This document shows positions 1 through 13,300 of a stretch of DNA of 64,000 nucleotides, in pieces. The stretch is from Mantis religiosa (lineage: Eukaryota; Arthropoda; Insecta; Mantodea; Mantidae), in assembly GCA_030765055.1 (NCBI GenBank), contig CM060947.1, positions 102,403,672 to 102,467,671 on the forward strand. The letters are read 5' to 3'. The translations under genes and the position numbers were made by a program. Positions within the stretch are counted from its first letter, which is position 1. Each line of letters starts with the position of its first letter. The notes beneath the pieces are model-generated. The model worked only from the letters and a program-made list of their open reading frames with translations. It had not been told where the DNA came from and did not search any database.

Positions 1-84
1 ATACTTTTATAAATGTATAGCAATATGTAGTATTTCAAATTTTAAATTCTCTTTATAAACTATCAACACATCAGTAAAACTGTT

Positions 85-385
85 TGTAGTCAGTTTTTCA
101 CACTACATCACTTAAATTTTGATTCTTTGAGGGACTAGATTTGGAGGCTGTTGCTTCCATTTTCAACTTTGAAGGCCCAACCCTCTAAAAAACAAAGTAT
201 AAGTGAACTAGCATAAAAAAGTTGACTACAAATAGATCTATCAATTAATTTAGAGGTCACTGTAACTAAATTCCTCAACTAGTCCTTCAAAAAGCAAAAT
301 ATAAGTGACTTAGGGACAAAAGCTCACTACAAATAGTTTTATCAATCAATATAGAAGTCACTGTTACTAAATTCCTCCAAACAAA
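85..385. mobile_element. Penelope-A terminal remnants, inverted pair plus a second copy
   Basis: Positions 85-185 read as the minus strand of the Penelope-A 3' end (GAGGGACTAG, then TCCATTTTCAACTTT). Positions 186-290 and 275-385 carry the plus-strand end twice (AAGTGA, ACTACAAATAG, CACTGTTACTAAATTCCTCC). The same strings end the better copy near 51600. No coding sequence remains. Confidence 0.6.
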
Positions 386-547
386 CATAGTTATCAATAC
401 ATCATTGTTTTTAATACTTTCGCTTATGTGTTAAACAAATACATTGTTTAAATTCTTATTTTTCATTAAAAATGTAAGTTTTAATTATCTACTTTTTAGT
501 GGGAAAAGGCCTTAAAGTTAGACATCCTTTAACTGTGTACATCATAG
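386..547. other. AT-rich sequence upstream of exon 1
   Basis: I see nothing recognisable here or in 736-1235 apart from the poly-pyrimidine acceptor tract before exon 1. Confidence 0.5.
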
Positions 548-735
548 CAGGTGTTGAATGAAACGGGTGAAGTAGAAAAGAGCTGGAAGTCTTCAAGCTT
601 AGGTTTATTCAACATTTGTCTTGTTAGGCTAAGGGAAACGCACAAGAAAGCTTATCCAGGTAGCCTCAACTGAGGTGAACTCAGGACCTTTAGAGTGTAA
701 GGCAGACATGCTACCCCCACACAATGGATGTGGGC
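548..735 (-). mobile_element. SINE-A, old copy, minus strand
   Basis: It shares with the copy at 30261-30505 the order: GAATGAAACGGGTGAA, a CTTATCCAG box, AACTCA, GGACCT, then GGCAGACATGCTACC, which is the tRNA-like head read backwards. Strongly decayed. Confidence 0.6.
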
Positions 736-1235
736 TTGTGTAAATATTGAATAAAAACATTCATGCACACAGTATTTCCTTGGTTCTCTTTTAAGCCTTT
801 TTTATCTTTATATGTATTATTATAAAATATATATGCTGTTGTGATTGGTTTTAATTTACATAGCTGTAATCTTTGTGATCTTACTTGGAAATGATTACCT
901 CTTGTGAAATGGGCATAATTTATTTGTTGATTTGATCATAGTTACATTATATTTTAAATGCCTCAAAAATATCTAGAAAAGTACAACTTCAGAACGGCTA
1001 GTTTTCTAAAATATTCTTTTCAGGATTCTTGTGCACATTGCTCCTAAACTGTAATTGCATATATCAAATTATCTATGTGAATCCATAATACAACAAATGC
1101 AAAGTTTATATTAATATGCCTATATTGTAAGGTTTGTCATTCTGTTTAGTAAGAACATATTCAAGTAAACTGATTTTCAAGCATGAGTTCCCAAAATTTG
1201 CAAATAAATTTATATTACAAATGCTTTTCTTTTAG

Positions 1236-1330
1236 GTAAAAGGTGTCCCATCATCAATGCCAGGTGGAAATCAGACACAACCTCGAGCTCCAGTATTATC
1301 CATCCAATGTGACTGGAATGAAGTAATTAG
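1236..1330 (+). CDS. PAAF1: PAAF1 exon 1 in this window (contains the probable start codon)
   Basis: A pyrimidine-rich acceptor ends at 1235 and the donor GTAAAA starts at 1331. The frame is open through the exon, and an in-frame TAG lies just before it in the intron. The ATG at 1257-1259 begins MPGGNQTQPRAPVLSIQ, followed by CDWNEVIR, which corresponds to the SDWAQALR box at the vertebrate N terminus. Positions 1236-1256 are probably 5' UTR. The exon ends after two bases of an Arg codon. Confidence 0.82.
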
Positions 1331-4300
1331 GTAAAATATGCACCATTTTATTCCTGCAGTTGTTTACAAGCTTCTGTACTCTATAGAATATGTACTATAC
1401 ATTTTTTACATATTTAATTGCAGTGAATATTAATGAAGCAATCATAGTATTTTAATTTGTATGTTTAAAATTTTCTCAGATTAATTCTCATAAGTTCATT
1501 CTTCTGCTATAACTTTGCCTCACCCTGTAATGTGTTTACCAAATAACGTATTTTGGCTTATTTACTTCTGAAATAAAATAATTTCATTCAAAATAGAATC
1601 ATTTGTTTAATTAAATGTTACTGGATAATTAATTAATAAGGCACATTTATTTTGATTATTCATCACTAAATTTTGTTTCAGGAAACGTAATGGAGAAGTA
1701 TGGGTTTCGTGCAAATTTCGAGGTGTGTATGCTATAATCATAGTTCCTTAAATTTATATATTCCTTTTGCAAGCAAGTTGCAGTTTTAATAATTTCAGGT
1801 TGTTCTTAGAACAAATATCTGTTTTTAGGCACTAATTTTTATAATATATAACTACAGGTCAGATTACTGCAGAACCTTTGTTTGGACACATGACTTGACT
1901 AATAGGAATTTTCTTGGCCTCAGGAAGCACAATGTTTGCTGGCAGTGTTAGATACTTGTAGCTCCTTAAATTCAAAGTCTGTGTATTTTTTATGCAAATT
2001 AGAACTACAATAACCATATTGCTTCAACTTAAGATACATTTCTTACATCTTACCAAAAGATTTGCATTAATGCTCATTAATTTTTCTTGGCTAGGTAAAT
2101 AAAATCTGCTTTTTCTTTAAAAAAAAAAAAAGGAAAATGTGGATCAGTAAAGCTATTAACATCATTCAAATGCATAAATTAGTTCTACTCGTATTATTGT
2201 ATGGTTGAATATCTAAACTGCTGTGTTCCTATGAGGTTTTTAGTTTTAAAAGTTAAATGCATTCCAAGCCAAGGTTTTTAAAGTTCTTGATTCCTGTACA
2301 TGCTTCCTCAGAGGTTTCTTTGGGGTTCGTTTTAATTTTGCTCTAAATTCATGTTTTTACTCTGTAAGATTGTTGCTTTATATGCAGTTGGTTGTCAAGA
2401 GTAGATCTCATTTCCTTAAGTATATTCATAAGATTGCAAACCGTTTTTCTTTGAGGCACACAAGAAGAAGGGAGTGTCAATAAATCATCAGCTTGTTTCT
2501 CTACAGGAGTTTTTTGTCACATAGACATCATACATGAAGATTTAAAGTAGTAAACTATGCAGACTTATTGATGTAACATTCAAGGTTGTGGTCTCATCTG
2601 TCATTCTGTATAAAGACTTCATGTTAATTCATTAGCCACCGGCAGAGAAGAAGGAAAGTGGAAGGGAAACAGAACGAGTTAGACAGTGCAAACGAGCACT
2701 TACAATAGTAAGGCACCACAAACGGTGTATCTCAAATGCGAGAGCCCCTAGTGGTTTGCCGGCAAAATTTATGAGTCAAGTGGAGAATTTAATGTCAGGT
2801 TGGCACGTTGGCCATGGTAGCTAAATGGGTAAGAGCGACAGGACGGAAACCAAGAGATCCGTGGTTCAAATCCTGGCCATGGCATTGAATTTTTCAGGTT
2901 GACTCTAACTAAAACCTTAGCCTATATACGACTAGTGAGAAGAAATGATTAATTTCCATCAATTAGCTTAAATAGTGCAGACGAGTTAGACTGGGCAAAC
3001 AATTTTTGTGATATGGCCACATGTGCAAATAAAGGCTTTGTAAGATAAATAATACATATTTACAGTTTCCACTATGCACTATGTTAAGACTTTAACTGAG
3101 CAGAGCAACAGCATTCTTCTGGAAAGCATAGGGCCTTGATAAGAGCATGTCAACAGATTTTATTAATCTTATTCCTTATTATTTCCTTAATCTTATTCCA
3201 GGTTTTCCCCATGCTTTCAGCTTCTGTTCTAACTTTTTTGTATCGTGTTATTCTGTGACTCCCACATCCTCTGTTTGATGCTTGGAGGTTCCATTCAAAG
3301 ACAGCTCTTGTTATATAGTTGTATTTAGATTGTCAAAAATTAATCTCCATTGAAAGGGTAGAGTCACATTGAAAAATTCAATGCCATAGCCAGGATTTGA
3401 ACCACTTATCTTGTGATCTCCGTCCAGCCACTCTTAACTATTGAGCTACTATGGCCAACATGACAGCATAAAATTAAATTCTCCAACCGACTTGTGTTTT
3501 TCCCCGTAAACCATTAGGAGCTCTCATTAACACATGAGACAACTACCTTAATGGTGCCTTACTATGCTGTAAGTACTTTAAGGCCCGGGCTTTATAGTTC
3601 AGACCACTATTAGGTACAATTAATTGAAATTAATTGTTCTTTCATACTAGCCATGTGTATGAAAGGGTAGAGTCACACTGTAAAATACAACTCTACCCCA
3701 TGCCGCATATAAAGCACTTTTACAAAATACTTGACATTCTGTAATTGTTGAATAGTAAGCAGTCATCTAAGTAGTTTTTTAAAAGAAATCTTGAAAATGT
3801 CAAATCTTTAGTGAATTCAGTAGTATATTTGCTCTGATTAGCTCATGATATACATCACTGAAAAATACATTTCTTTTAGATGAAGTGTAACTTTGCTTTG
3901 AGATGGTCTGTCTCCGTTTTGCTGCAATATTTGCTTAGTAGGCCAATGGTGTTTTAATTGAAACTTTTTCTCACCCACAATTTGTTTGGTACTCAGTTGA
4001 CAAAAAACAGCCTTACCATCTGTTGTGTAATCCAGTAATCCACAGCCCTTAACTCCTTTACTCTCTACATTTCCACAGTAATTACAAAGAAATCTGTACA
4101 TTTTAAATGCAAGGAAAATCTTTACATAGACAATGCGCTCAGTTTGCTCTTGTCTCACCACTATACAAAAAGACGGGCATAGCTGCAAATCACGTGATTC
4201 TTGTGTGGACAGTAACAACTTGCTTTCATTAGCAGCCCAGGTGTCAGTCTGCCTCTGGTATTTGCTATACAGCAAGTTGTTTGATGTGAGTTGTTATCAT

Positions 4301-7300
4301 CTGATTTTTAATCTGAGTGTTGTTTTTGAAGGTATGTATTTCTGCATCTAATACACAAAATAGGATGCAAGAAGCTCACTTCTGAGGAGAAGACATGTGC
4401 TTTAACTCTGTTAGAGGTAGGTATATCTGTAATTTGTATAGCTGCTTAACTAAAGGTTTCAAGACAAACTATTTACAACCTAAAAAAAAAGCAGCAGAAA
4501 CTTTGCCATGTGGCACCACACCAAATCAAAACACAGATTCAGGTGGTTAAAGAAAGACTTCTCCAAGGACTGATGACCTAAAACATGAAATGATGGCTAA
4601 TTCATGGGTTACAGCAGCAGAGCTAAAGAAGAATCGTCCAGACCTGCTCAACAGTGTTGCAATCCAGACCATTCAGCATCAGCTTCAAACAGACTTAGAT
4701 TTACCAGTTTGGTGAGCTGCCAAGAAGTCTCTTCTAACTGAAGCAATAATGAAGAAAATGTATCAACACTGGATATCAGAGGACTGGCACAAAGTGTGTT
4801 CTGATGAAAGTACTTTCAAATTGGTCAGAGGAAAGTCCAAAAAGGTGAGAATGCCAGAAAATGTGTCACAGGTTAATCCAAAGTTTATTGTCAAAACTGT
4901 TAAACATCCAGAAACTGTGATGGTATGGGGGAGTTTTAATGGTAACTATGGAAGAGGAGGCTTGTACTTTCTTCCTAAAAATGCAACAATGAAGGGAGTA
5001 ACTTTTTAGAAATATTGCAACAGCATTTTATCACATTTTGGACAATTTGTCAGTGTCAGTACTTTATGCATGATGGTGCCCCTGTTCATAGAGCAAAGAT
5101 GGTTCAGAAGTTCCTGAAATACAATAATATATCTGTACTTGACTAGCCTGGTAACTCTCCTGAACTAAATCCAATAAAAATGCTTGGGATCAAATGTAAG
5201 ATAAAACAGAAGAGCTGCAATCATCAAATATTAAGGAGCTGCAGGTGTTCAAGAAGACATGGATGAATATGTACAAAAACTATCTTGGAAATCTAGCAGA
5301 TTCAATGTCCAGGAGAGTCATGAAAGTTATATAAGTTAAGGGAAGTATGGCGAAGTACTAATTGTATGGAGAAGCTAAAAATAAAACCATGTAAAGTCAG
5401 TGTTTGTTGTTTTTATTACCTTGTAAAGATTTCCATTGTGATCACCATATTGTTTTATCTTTCAGCATTTATAACACTTCCCAAAAAACTTTTTCCTGAC
5501 AAAGAAAACCATTCACTCACTGGCTACTGTGTTTACGGCTAATGGCTACATTGCAATAACACATTTGACTTACACAGCAATCTGTTGTAATTCCCCAGGT
5601 TGATGTTACTATTGTGGAATGCAGCCTCTTGCCAACAGGCTAATTATTATGGTGTTTCTGGTTAGTAAGCAGAACTGTACATGTATGTCACAACTGTATA
5701 CAACATTTTAATATTTAAAAAATAACATTCCAATTCTCAAAACAGTTCGATTTATGCATGAGCATACCAAATATGTGCAAATACCAAAAATATGCTTCTA
5801 TGCACTATTAAACTCCATATTCAGTACCTAGTGATGATAAAACATTCTTATAGTCTCCTTTTCATATCATCTGCAAAAGCAAATAGAATATGTATTGACA
5901 TATAAATCCGTTGTCTGCACATCCCACATTAATTGTAAATGTAGAGAACATTTTATATTGTATAATTACATTTGTATCAGCCAGTGATGCATCTAAGATT
6001 CAAAGCATATCTCTTCAATTTCTTAAAATTCTTGACATACTGTAAATTATACCAGATTCATCCTTAAGTCTGCATGTTAAGTGTTCAATTCAAATAATTA
6101 ATTGAAGTAGAACACACAATTAGCTAAAAGTGACATTAATTTAGAACTTACCTTAGTCATTGCCACCCACTGTAGATCAAGACTCTTCGCTCTTATTTGC
6201 AAAGAATATAAGAAAATAATTAGTGGTTTCAGGAATTGAATCAAGTATAGAATTGTTATAAAGTAATTAGCTTAATTGGCACATTTGGAGCCTGAACATT
6301 GGAGGCAAATAAATGACTCCAGGATATTGCAATGTAGTAACAGAGACATAATGACTTCTGGGATATCGAACCATGACAATAGGACATTATGACTTTCAGA
6401 ATTCTAAGATCTTAAAGACCTGCAAAGGACAATGCAGAGGAATGCAAACAATGAAAACAGCAAAAAGTAAGAACAAAAACTTCAGTTAATTTCATTTATT
6501 TAATCATATTGAGCAGTAGGGGAAGAGTAAACTTGAGGGACATGAACGAATATAACTAGATTTGGAGGTAATCTAACATAAATGCAAAAGATAAAGAAGA
6601 GGTAGAAATAGAAATCAATTTAGAAGAGGGGAGTGTACAAAGGAATGATAAAATAAAAGGGGAAAACTCAATGTTCGGGATAAGAGAAATGATGGAAAGA
6701 TTAAAAGATTATAAGAAAGGAAAGCACAAATAATGATAATTGATAGTTTATTGAGAACTAAAGAAAATACATCTTGGACCACTCTAGAGCTGGGTTCTGT
6801 CCACTTTGTCATTAGGAAGCCATTCAGTATATTTATATGTTTGCTACTTTCTACTATTTTAATTTTCACCTTTCCTATCTGCCCAATATTTTTCTTCCCT
6901 CTTGTCTATTGTTATTTATTTCAACCTATTATAATTACTTCACTCAGCTGTGTTATTTTTAACATCACTTTTATTTCTTCCCTTTCCCTATTACAGTTAT
7001 TTTAACTTCACTTGCTGCTTTTAACAATCCTTCCTATTATCTTTTATTTCACCTCACTTGATTATGTCCTGTACTCGTACTTTTAATTTCTTCTCACTTT
7101 CCTTCCTGTGATTTACCTAGACACTTTTTGAGTCTGGTCAACCGGCAATACATCCCTTTCTGGCAATTTCCCCTGTCTAGTTTTCATTTCTTTTCTAATA
7201 CCTTGTGTTCCTATACATATTTCACTCTATACTTGCCCTGCTCCAATTACTTATCCTTTTTCCTTACTTCATGTACTTCCTGCATGCTATTTAACTAAAT

Positions 7301-10300
7301 ATTTTCCATTTATGTGCCAGACCTATATTTTTTTCATACCACTGACCAAATTTTTTAACTTCTATCTTCTTCTCCTTTGCCAGCTACACAGATTAATATG
7401 TTAATTCTGTCTTCACCCGTACATGTAGCCAAATCTCCCCATCTGCTTTCTGGTCAATCACTGTGGAAGACCAAATACTTACTGCCTCCAGTCAATGCTG
7501 TCAGCTTTTTCTGCTCCACATGTATTATTGTAGTATTGTTGCTTTCTTTGTAGTTTTTTGCTATAACCATTTAGTTTTCTGCTGATATTTGCATTTTTGT
7601 CCCTTGCCTTGTGTCATTTGATTGGTTTTCTGTTATCCTACTGTCATTTATGTTACTTTTTTCTCTTCCTCTCACACATTAATCCACAGTTTGAATTTTA
7701 AATGCATTGCATCCTTGTTTCCGTACTTCTTTCTTCAGTCAGCCTCTTTGTTTGTTCTCTTTGTTCATATGATAAGCCTTATTAATGTAAGCAGACATCC
7801 CTCTTAATCTTTTTGCATGTTTTAATATTTCTGTTATCAGTTCTGTACTAATGAATTTTGCCAAATTCTTTCTTCTGCCATTCATTCTCTCAGTTCTAAA
7901 TACGTCCTGTAGTTTGAAACCATAAAACCACTCACATTCATTCCTGATCTCTTTATTAATAAAAGTACCCAGCATGATTTTTGTGGCAAAACATCAGATA
8001 AGCGATTATGACTAAATAAGGTCTACTGATCTCAGAAATGTCACTGGTTTTCCTGATTTACATCTAGTTTTCATGCTAATTGTGAGTTAATGTCTTAAAA
8101 TGTGTCACTGTGGCTCCGTGCTTTGCAATAATAGAGAATTGGCTGTTAGTGCAGCAGCTGTGCTTTGCTCTGTTGTTGCACATGCTTGTCAGTCCAACAC
8201 CATTCCCTTGAACACTCCTCTGTCAGTATTTTTAGAATTATTATCCATGAAATGCACTGTTGAAATGTAGTTTTTGTAGTTCATGGTAGTAGCAAAATTC
8301 GTAATGCTACCTGGTCTAATGATAATTATCTACATCGTGAATATGGTCTGATCTGTTGTTTTTATCTTGTTTTGCTGTGAAAATGCTGAGTGGGATAAGA
8401 ATTATAAGATGTGTGAATAAGCCAGACAATCTATATCTACCTGGCCCAAGAGACAAGTATTGACACTGGTGGTAAAAAAAAAGTTACAAATGATACCTTA
8501 GTTGACACACAAAAAGTTATTTCACCACTGGTACACATCAAACTGGGAATCATGAAGCCGTTTAAGGCTTGGACAAGCCTTAAAAGGCTTGTCCAAAGCT
8601 GTCAGTCAAAGGTGACATCAAGGACTTTTCGCACTGAAGGTGACTACAATTCTTTCCTGTAATAACATCTTCTGGTGTTGTTTCACTTATACATTACCTT
8701 CTTCATAAATTCAATTGTTAGAGCACAGAAAGCACAAACTTGGGCATTTCAGCATATGTGAACCAAGAGACTCTGGTTACACTTTTATAGATGATATTTG
8801 TGTTTATTTGGCCCCCTGTCACAAAAAATGGTAAATTAGACATATCTTGGACTGTTTACAAAATATCACTATATTTTCTCAATGATATTTCCTATTTCTC
8901 TTATTTTGGAATAGCTATTGCAAGTAAAATCTGACGATATGTAGAAATGAATAACAGGTTCATGTTCAGCGACCCAAAATTAGTTAAGATTACATGTCAT
9001 CCTTTGCTGCAAGAAAAAAAGTTTCAAAATGCTGGGTCATGTAATAGTGTAATTCTTGTACCTCCTGAAGTGCTCCAATCTCTCTTCACTCCCGAAATTA
9101 TTTGGTTGTATATTCTCATGTTGTGATCCATTCTTTCCATTTTTATCATACTTGTTTTTATTTCCTACATCTCTTCAGTTTCAATCTATAGCTCTATGTT
9201 CTCCCACTTCCTCTTGCTACATCTCATTGCCAAGCCATTGTCTCTTGTTATAACTTCTTCTCTCAGTTGCATGTCACTTAGCTCCTTTTTCTTCACTTTA
9301 CTTCATGTCTGTTCTCTTCTACTGGCAGATCATCCAAATAATGATAATGTGTGACAAATAGTATTAACAGAGATTACTGCTATAGCATATGAAATCAATC
9401 ACAACGGGTCATTAATAAAGATGAAATGCAATCACAATCCTGGGCAAAACCAGGAGCAAATTAGTAATGCGAAGAAAAACAAGTTGAAAATAATTTATGA
9501 GTTAAATATTAAAACAGGAGCACTGTTAACAGAGAAATACTCTTTATTAGTTGGAATATTGAAGTTTTCTCATTTTCTCGCTTATTTACACTCCCTCTTA
9601 CTTTTAAATGTTACAACATAATTGAAATGTTTTTGAGGGCATTTGTCCTCATCAACAGATACTAGGTTACTATAGCTCTTTCTTGTTTCTCCTTCCAGCT
9701 GGGATAAATATCCAGTGTTCAGAGTGAACAATTTTAACATTTGGCTTAATGGCAGGATTTCAAAATTTATTACACTTACTGTTTTTTAGCATGTTTATTT
9801 TTTCCCAGAGGGTCAATTCTCTGAGTGCATGTAGAGTTTTTTTAGTCTGGTTTCAAAGTTTCTTTTCGTTGTGCCTGTAAACTTGCTAAACAGGAAGGAC
9901 AGAATTTTACAATCATTTTAACACAGCTAATAAATACAGACTGGAAGTATAGGAAGTTCGCATGCCATCCTTGGGCTTTTAGAAAATTTGAATTGGTCTT
10001 TGAAAAGTTAAATATAAGAAGATCACCCCCACAAAATAGATTCAGCCTGAAGAACTTGCTAAACAAACCTTTTAAAAATACAATCCTGAGCACATCAAAA
10101 TCTGGAATTCTTTAGGTCAGTTACGAGCAGTGTGAGAAACACTACATGGCAAAACAGGAAGAGAAAGGGAAAAAAATATATCTTGGAAACCGGATTAAAA
10201 GAACATGAGAAAAAAATAAAACTAAAACAAATAGATAAATCTGCTGTAATATACCATTTTTGAACAGAAAATCATAACATGGTCAAAAATTGCTAAAACC

Positions 10301-13300
10301 TTACTATTTCACCAATAGAATTGAACATCCGGGGGGAAATAACGTCATTAATAACAGTAACAGTGTAATAAATTTCGAAATCCTGCCATTTGATGAAATG
10401 TTAAAACTTTGCTTCCCTATCACCAATAGCAGCACAATCAGTCCCCGCAGGAAGGAGAAACAAGTAAGAGAGAGCTTCAGCCATTTAGTAGCTGATGATG
10501 AGGATGAATGCCCTCAAAAGTGTTTCAATTATATTCTAAGATTTAAATGTGGAGGCAAGTGTAAATAATTGTGACTACTTCAATACAACAACATTAGATA
10601 ATCTAATCAATAAAAAAGAAATATTCCAACAAATGAACTGAGTTGTGATTGCATCACAAATGCAAGATGAAGATGCTGAAATAAGTGATGTTTTGATACA
10701 AATAACATGAACGTAGTTCTATGTGTCTTGCAGTCCAATCATTCCTCCTGTTAACTGCCCATTTTTCCAGAGTTTAAAATTGTGACTGTAAGCTGAATTA
10801 GTTTGCCTTCATTCATGTATGGCTAGTGTGAAGAAATGAATAATTTCCATCAATTAACTTAAAAAAGATAGCTTATTTTTTGACAACATATTGTCGCCGA
10901 GGTATTGTTGTGCCGCAAGCTGCAGGTGGCACGTGGGCGCAGAGCTAGACACTTGCCGAGAGAGAGAGAGAGAGACAGATAAAGATAGTTTCGTCTTTCT
11001 CGCTGAATCACGATTGTTATCAAACGATCAACAGAATTCTAGAACAATGACTGAAGGTATAAAAACTCACAAAGAATCAGTTGCTAGTTGTTAATTGAGT
11101 GCAGCTGTGTAGTAATTGAGAGTGTGTGGACATTTGAAGTGTATCGCAATGAATTCTTTCATTTGTTTACTTGTCGCAGGAGTAACCAGACGATCTTGAG
11201 GACTGCGTTTGTGTATGTTATGTCATTTCGCTGCTGTAAGGGGTGTACAAAGTTACCGTTTATTGTAATAAAGAGCATTTTAAATTTCTGCAAACAAGAC
11301 TTTTAATTCTACGAACCTACTAAGTCATAATTGGTGTCAGGAGTGGGATACGACGATGGAAACCGCATTGACGAAGATTTTAGAACAGTTGAAAGAAATG
11401 AGAACAGCGAATGACATCCTCGCTGCCAGGATGGAAGCGGCAAGTAACAACCTGGCCGTGAAAATGAAGGCGGCAAATAACCTGGCCGTCACGATGACTG
11501 AAATGAACGCCGAATTAACCACTGAAATGAAAGCGGCGAACGACAGCCTGGCAACCGAAATGAAGGCTGCAAACGAGGCCCTCGACGCAATATTTGAAGT
11601 CCAGTTGGCCGGCTTGAGAGATGACGTCACGGAGTTGGACAAGCAGATGGGTAAAGTGGACGAGCGCGTCGAACACCTAGAGGGAAAGGCCGACAGCAAT
11701 ACCAAGTCTCCGAACGCCAGGGTGGAGGACATCATCGGCAGAAGATTAACGGATCTGCAGGTCGACGCGCCGGGAAGAGACATAGCATCTGCGTGCTTCA
11801 AACCACCGAAGTATGACGGCACGTCCACGTTCGAAGTCTTCCGCCGCCTTCGATACAGTGGCCACGCACAACAAGTGGTCGCCAGAAGAAGAAGCCGCAC
11901 AGTTAATAGCCTGCCTCCAGGAACGGACCACAGAAGTTCTGAACGCGGTTCAGACAACGGTGGCGTCCAAGGACATCTGGGAGGCCCTGGGAAACCGCTT
12001 CGGAAATCACCGCTTGGCCACATCCTATTGCAGACAATTTAAGTCTCGGACGCAGCAGCCAGGGGAGACGCTGCAGGAGTTCGCCCTGGCAATCGAACAG
12101 CTGGCCAGCAAAACCTTGGTCGATCTCCCACCCGGATTTGTATCCGAGAAGCCGCCGCCTCCTTCGCCAACGGGGTACGAGATGCCGAGATACGTCAGCG
12201 CCTAATGCTCAGCGACTGCAAGACCATCCACGAGGCGCTAACGACCGCAAGGTGTCCAAGGTGACGGCTACCCCGACTTCGAGAACAAGGAGTATACGCT
12301 ACAATGGAGACCGAAGACCAGCCGAGGGACGTCGGCGAAGACCAAGTGGCGTGTGTTGGGGGTGTGGCTAGCCGGGATACCTGGAGAGAGACTGCCCACA
12401 CCAGGAAGAGCAGCCGGAAAATCGAGTAAGGGCCGGCGTGGCAATGGTCACGTCGGCATCCTCACCACCATCACCTCGAGTGACACTGCGCGCCGTCAGC
12501 CGACGTACAGATGACAGCCTCATCGTGAATGGTTAGGTGGCGCGTGCTTGTGGAAACCGGGGCAGCCTTGACCGTCGTCAGACCTGACGTAGCCAGGGGT
12601 TTGCCGTCAAGAAAACCGAGCTGACCATACTAGCTAGTGACTGCATCGCGCTACACTTTGCCCATGTAGAGGGAGGCCCTGCTGCAGTTGACCTTGGGGC
12701 GGAGTGCCGTGCGTCCGTGGGTGTTCGTCGCGGAGATGGCTGAGAAGGTGATACTGGGATTGGATGCACTTAGGAGCCACGAGGCAACAGTCGACGTCGG
12801 CAGGAAGAACCTGCGGTTCAATGGAGAAGAGGTGATACTCCAGCACCTCGAAGAAGGCCTTGGGAAAAGACGTGGTTCTCCCCTCGAGAAGCGAGGTTGT
12901 GGTGACGGCGCGACTGGAAGACCAGCGGACGAAGAACATGATGCTGGATCGAAAGACGCCTGTGCACGGACTCTGTGTAGCCAGGACATTGTTACAAGGT
13001 TACAGCGAATATGGCCGCAAGGACCGAGTGTTTCACCGCATCGACACTGGAGACGCCCGGCCTATTCGGCAACCACCTAGACGCGTTCCGCTGGCAAAAC
13101 AAGGGGCAGTACAGGACATGCTGGCGGACATGAGAGCCAGAGAGGAGTGATCGAAGGGTCTGACAGCCCTTGATGTTCCCCTATAGTCTTGGTGACGAAG
13201 AAGAACGGCGAGCTACGCTTTTACATGAACTACGGGAAGCTGAACGCTGTCACCAGGAAGGACTGCTTTCTCTAACCCCGGATTGACGACACCCTGGACA

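Noticed and set aside
3838..4275. Intact 145-residue gene on the minus strand
   Set aside because: Only about 40 residues resemble a zinc-finger family and key Cys/His are changed; treated as a relic.
6733..7005. 90-residue Phe/Ile-rich frame that looks like membrane segments
   Set aside because: Pyrimidine-rich low-complexity DNA; no start context, no homology and no splice sites that fit.
11337..12023. 228-codon open frame on the minus strand
   Set aside because: Antisense of Gypsy gag, with the same span as the real frame; composition reflects the complement of Ala/Lys codons.
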